From Pyrinomonadaceae bacterium (GTDB taxonomy: Bacteria > Acidobacteriota > Blastocatellia > Pyrinomonadales > Pyrinomonadaceae), in contig JAJAYR010000417.1 in assembly GCA_026786155.1 (NCBI GenBank), positions 1 through 7,523 of the forward strand: a stretch of DNA of 7,523 nucleotides, read 5' to 3'. The notes beneath the pieces are model-generated. The model was not told the origin of the DNA. It did no database searches and saw nothing but the letters and a program-made list of their open reading frames with translations. The position numbers and the translations under genes are program-made. Of the stretch, positions 5,663 through 7,523 are shown piece after piece; within the stretch, counting starts at the first letter, position 1, and each line of letters begins with the position of its first letter.

Positions 5663-7523
5663 TTAAAAAATAATGTCGAAACCGCCCGTAAAATAACGCC
5701 GGTAGCTGTTGATAAAGCTGCCGAACATCGGGTCGCCCGTATTGTTTCGCACATTTCGCGGGTTGAAATGGTCAGTTAAATTAAAGCCTTTTAGGGAAAG
5801 CCGAACGGCGTATTTTTTTGTAACCTGAAAATCTTTGGAAATTTCCGCGTCGAGCGAGAAAAAATTCGGGAATCTTTGACCTTTGGCGTTTCGCGTGCCG
5901 ACAAAATTTTGATTCTGGTCGAGAATCGAATAGGGAAAACCGCTGCGCCATTCCAAAATCGGCGAGAAGGTGAATTTTTTCGGCAATGATATGCTGCCCC
6001 ACGCGAGCAGGCGATTCGGAACGTCGGTCGCAAGACGTGAGAATTGATTCGGGCGGATAATCGGATTGCCGAAGTCTCCGAAATAGCTGGCAAAATCGTT
6101 GAGACTGCCGCGCGTTTTCGAGCGCACGTATGACACATAAAACGGCTGGTTTTTCGGCAATGTGAATTTCGCCGTCAACTCCAGCGCGTCGTAGGACACG
6201 CGCCCCGAAGGACTCAGGACAATCGCGCTGCGCCCGAAAAAGTCGGTTTCCGGGTTGACGGCGTAAAGCCGCGTCGTGCGGCTGTGCGTGTAATTCGCCC
6301 GCAGGGAAAAACGCGAATTGACGATTTGGTCAATTTGCAAATTCCACGTCATATTTTCCGGGACGAATCCGGTTTCTGCTTTCGCAGTTCGGAAATCGAG
6401 CGGAAACAGCGAAGGATTGTTGACAAGGATATTTTCAAAACGGGTTTGGCTGACAACTGTTTGACCGTCTAAACCGTAATTCGTCACAGTTCGCGCCGGA
6501 TATTGATTAAAAGCGCGGATGTTGAGCGGAACTTTATCGTAGAAAAAACCGAATCCGCCGCGAACGATGGTTTTATCGCCTTTGAACGGCGACCACGCGA
6601 AACCGGCACGCGGCGAAAAATTGCGCTCCGAAGCAATCCGCTGGTCTTCGAGTCGAACGCCGAAATCGAGGCTGAAATTTGGGCGGACAATCAGACGGTC
6701 TTGAACGAAACCCGTGTAAGTCTGATTGGTAACTTTGATTTGCGGCGCGGCTTCAAAAGTCGTCCGCTCGGCAAGAGTGCCGTCCGTCCGGCGGACGTTG
6801 ACGGGACGCGCCGCGTAATTCATCCAATTTGAAACGCTCGTAAAATTAAAACCGACTTTGATGTTGTGCATGCCGCCGAAAGATTTCAAAGCCGGAAAAT
6901 CGTAAGTTTCAAAAAATTCGGTGCGCGTCGAACGCCTGTCCTGATTGGAAAAATAATTGCCGCTTTCGCCCGTCGGCGTTATCGTCTGGTCGCCTCTTCC
7001 TTGTCCCCAGACATTCGCAAAAAACCGTTTATAAGAAACGGAAGATTGCAGCAGTCCGCCGTTTTCAAAAGCGAGGCTGTCGCGGAAAGTTGTGACAAAA
7101 TCTTTTTGTTTATAGTTCGGCGTAACGGGACGCGGGCGGAAAAAATCCAAACCGACGAAAGATTGGCGTTCGGGAAAATAACCGGCGGTAAAAGTCTGCG
7201 AATGCGTCGGGCTGACAACGTAATCTGCTTGCGTAAAATAACTCTGCGCTTCCGAGACGGTTTCGTTGTTCGGAAAAACAAGCCCGCGCACCGGAACTTT
7301 CGAGATGCTGTAGCCGAGCGACTGCGAGAGGAAAAGTTTGTCTTTGATAATCGGACCGTTAAAATTGACGTGCGGCGCGTCGTCCTGAACGCCGTAAAAT
7401 TTACCGTTATGAAAACGAAAATCCGGCAAAAAATCGTTAATTTCAAAATGCCATTTGTCGCCGCCGCGCCTGGTTTCGATATTCGTCAAACCGCCGCTAA
7501 ACTGCCCGAACTCCGCCGAATAC
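5663..7523 (-). CDS. TonB-dependent receptor, Oar-like (5' end beyond the window)
   Basis: The frame is open from the right edge to a TAA at 5663-5665, giving the last 619 residues. It begins at the end of a plug domain (YSAEFGQFSGG followed by LTNIETRRGGDKWH), the conserved region where the plug passes into the barrel. Long alternating strands follow, typical of a 22-strand barrel, with LDFGVRLEDQRIASERNFSP, GGFGFFYDKVPLNIRAFNQY and, near the end, LKGFNLTDHFNPRNV. The C-terminus GGFDIIF has the final Phe expected for outer-membrane insertion. The missing part should hold a signal peptide, probably a carboxypeptidase-regulatory-like N-terminal domain, and most of the plug; the whole protein would be roughly 800-1000 residues. 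Such receptors take up large substrates across the outer membrane with TonB energy. The substrate is unknown. A TTG at 7487-7489 is internal and not a start, since the conserved reading continues upstream of it. Confidence 0.9.
   Translation of the reverse strand, partial: YSAEFGQFSGGLTNIETRRGGDKWHFEINDFLPDFRFHNGKFYGVQDDAPHVNFNGPIIKDKLFLSQSLGYSISKVPVRGLVFPNNETVSEAQSYFTQADYVVSPTHSQTFTAGYFPERQSFVGLDFFRPRPVTPNYKQKDFVTTFRDSLAFENGGLLQSSVSYKRFFANVWGQGRGDQTITPTGESGNYFSNQDRRSTRTEFFETYDFPALKSFGGMHNIKVGFNFTSVSNWMNYAARPVNVRRTDGTLAERTTFEAAPQIKVTNQTYTGFVQDRLIVRPNFSLDFGVRLEDQRIASERNFSPRAGFAWSPFKGDKTIVRGGFGFFYDKVPLNIRAFNQYPARTVTNYGLDGQTVVSQTRFENILVNNPSLFPLDFRTAKAETGFVPENMTWNLQIDQIVNSRFSLRANYTHSRTTRLYAVNPETDFFGRSAIVLSPSGRVSYDALELTAKFTLPKNQPFYVSYVRSKTRGSLNDFASYFGDFGNPIIRPNQFSRLATDVPNRLLAWGSISLPKKFTFSPILEWRSGFPYSILDQNQNFVGTRNAKGQRFPNFFSLDAEISKDFQVTKKYAVRLSLKGFNLTDHFNPRNVRNNTGDPMFGSFINSYRRYFTGGFDIIF

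Noticed and set aside
7487..7489. TTG as the start of the TonB-dependent receptor.
   Set aside because: The conserved plug sequence YSAEFGQFSGG continues in frame upstream to the window edge, so the gene is cut off by the window.

Overview
The window is an ordinary-looking stretch of a bacterial chromosome with mid-range GC. Its Gram-negative cell envelope is shown by a TonB-dependent receptor of the large Oar-like type and a second outer-membrane barrel protein. That receptor type, the DUF1003 protein and the general style of the proteins fit Acidobacteriota, perhaps the Blastocatellia/Pyrinomonadaceae. This placement is inference only: there is no rRNA or marker gene here.

Layout from left to right. 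Positions 1-420 (minus) hold the N-terminus of a membrane-anchored protein that resembles the multidomain GH18 / polysaccharide deacetylase / GT2 proteins; it runs off the left edge. A non-coding divergent gap (421-734) follows. Next is a two-gene plus-strand operon (735-1618): a DUF1003 membrane protein and a 95-residue membrane protein, both with strong Shine-Dalgarno sites. A plus-strand aminoglycoside-phosphotransferase-family kinase (1750-2682) starts with TTG. It converges on a minus-strand series that fills the rest of the window. In transcription order this series is: the TonB-dependent receptor (5' end outside the window), a 35-codon ORF resembling the start of a general-stress-type domain, a signal-peptide outer-membrane barrel protein, and a sensor histidine kinase.

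The clearest anomaly is in the histidine kinase. It is encoded in two frames, broken at a run of eight A residues inside the HAMP domain. Taking away one A gives one continuous, well-conserved kinase of 510 residues. It may be an assembly error, a recent inactivating mutation, a phase-variable tract or productive slippage; the sequence alone cannot decide.

The minus-strand genes have envelope functions (nutrient receptor, barrel/channel, membrane sensor) and may be partly co-transcribed, but no response regulator or substrate-specific enzyme is present to define a pathway. I see no mobile element, CRISPR array, tRNA, rRNA or clear defence system, and no convincing novel multi-gene system.
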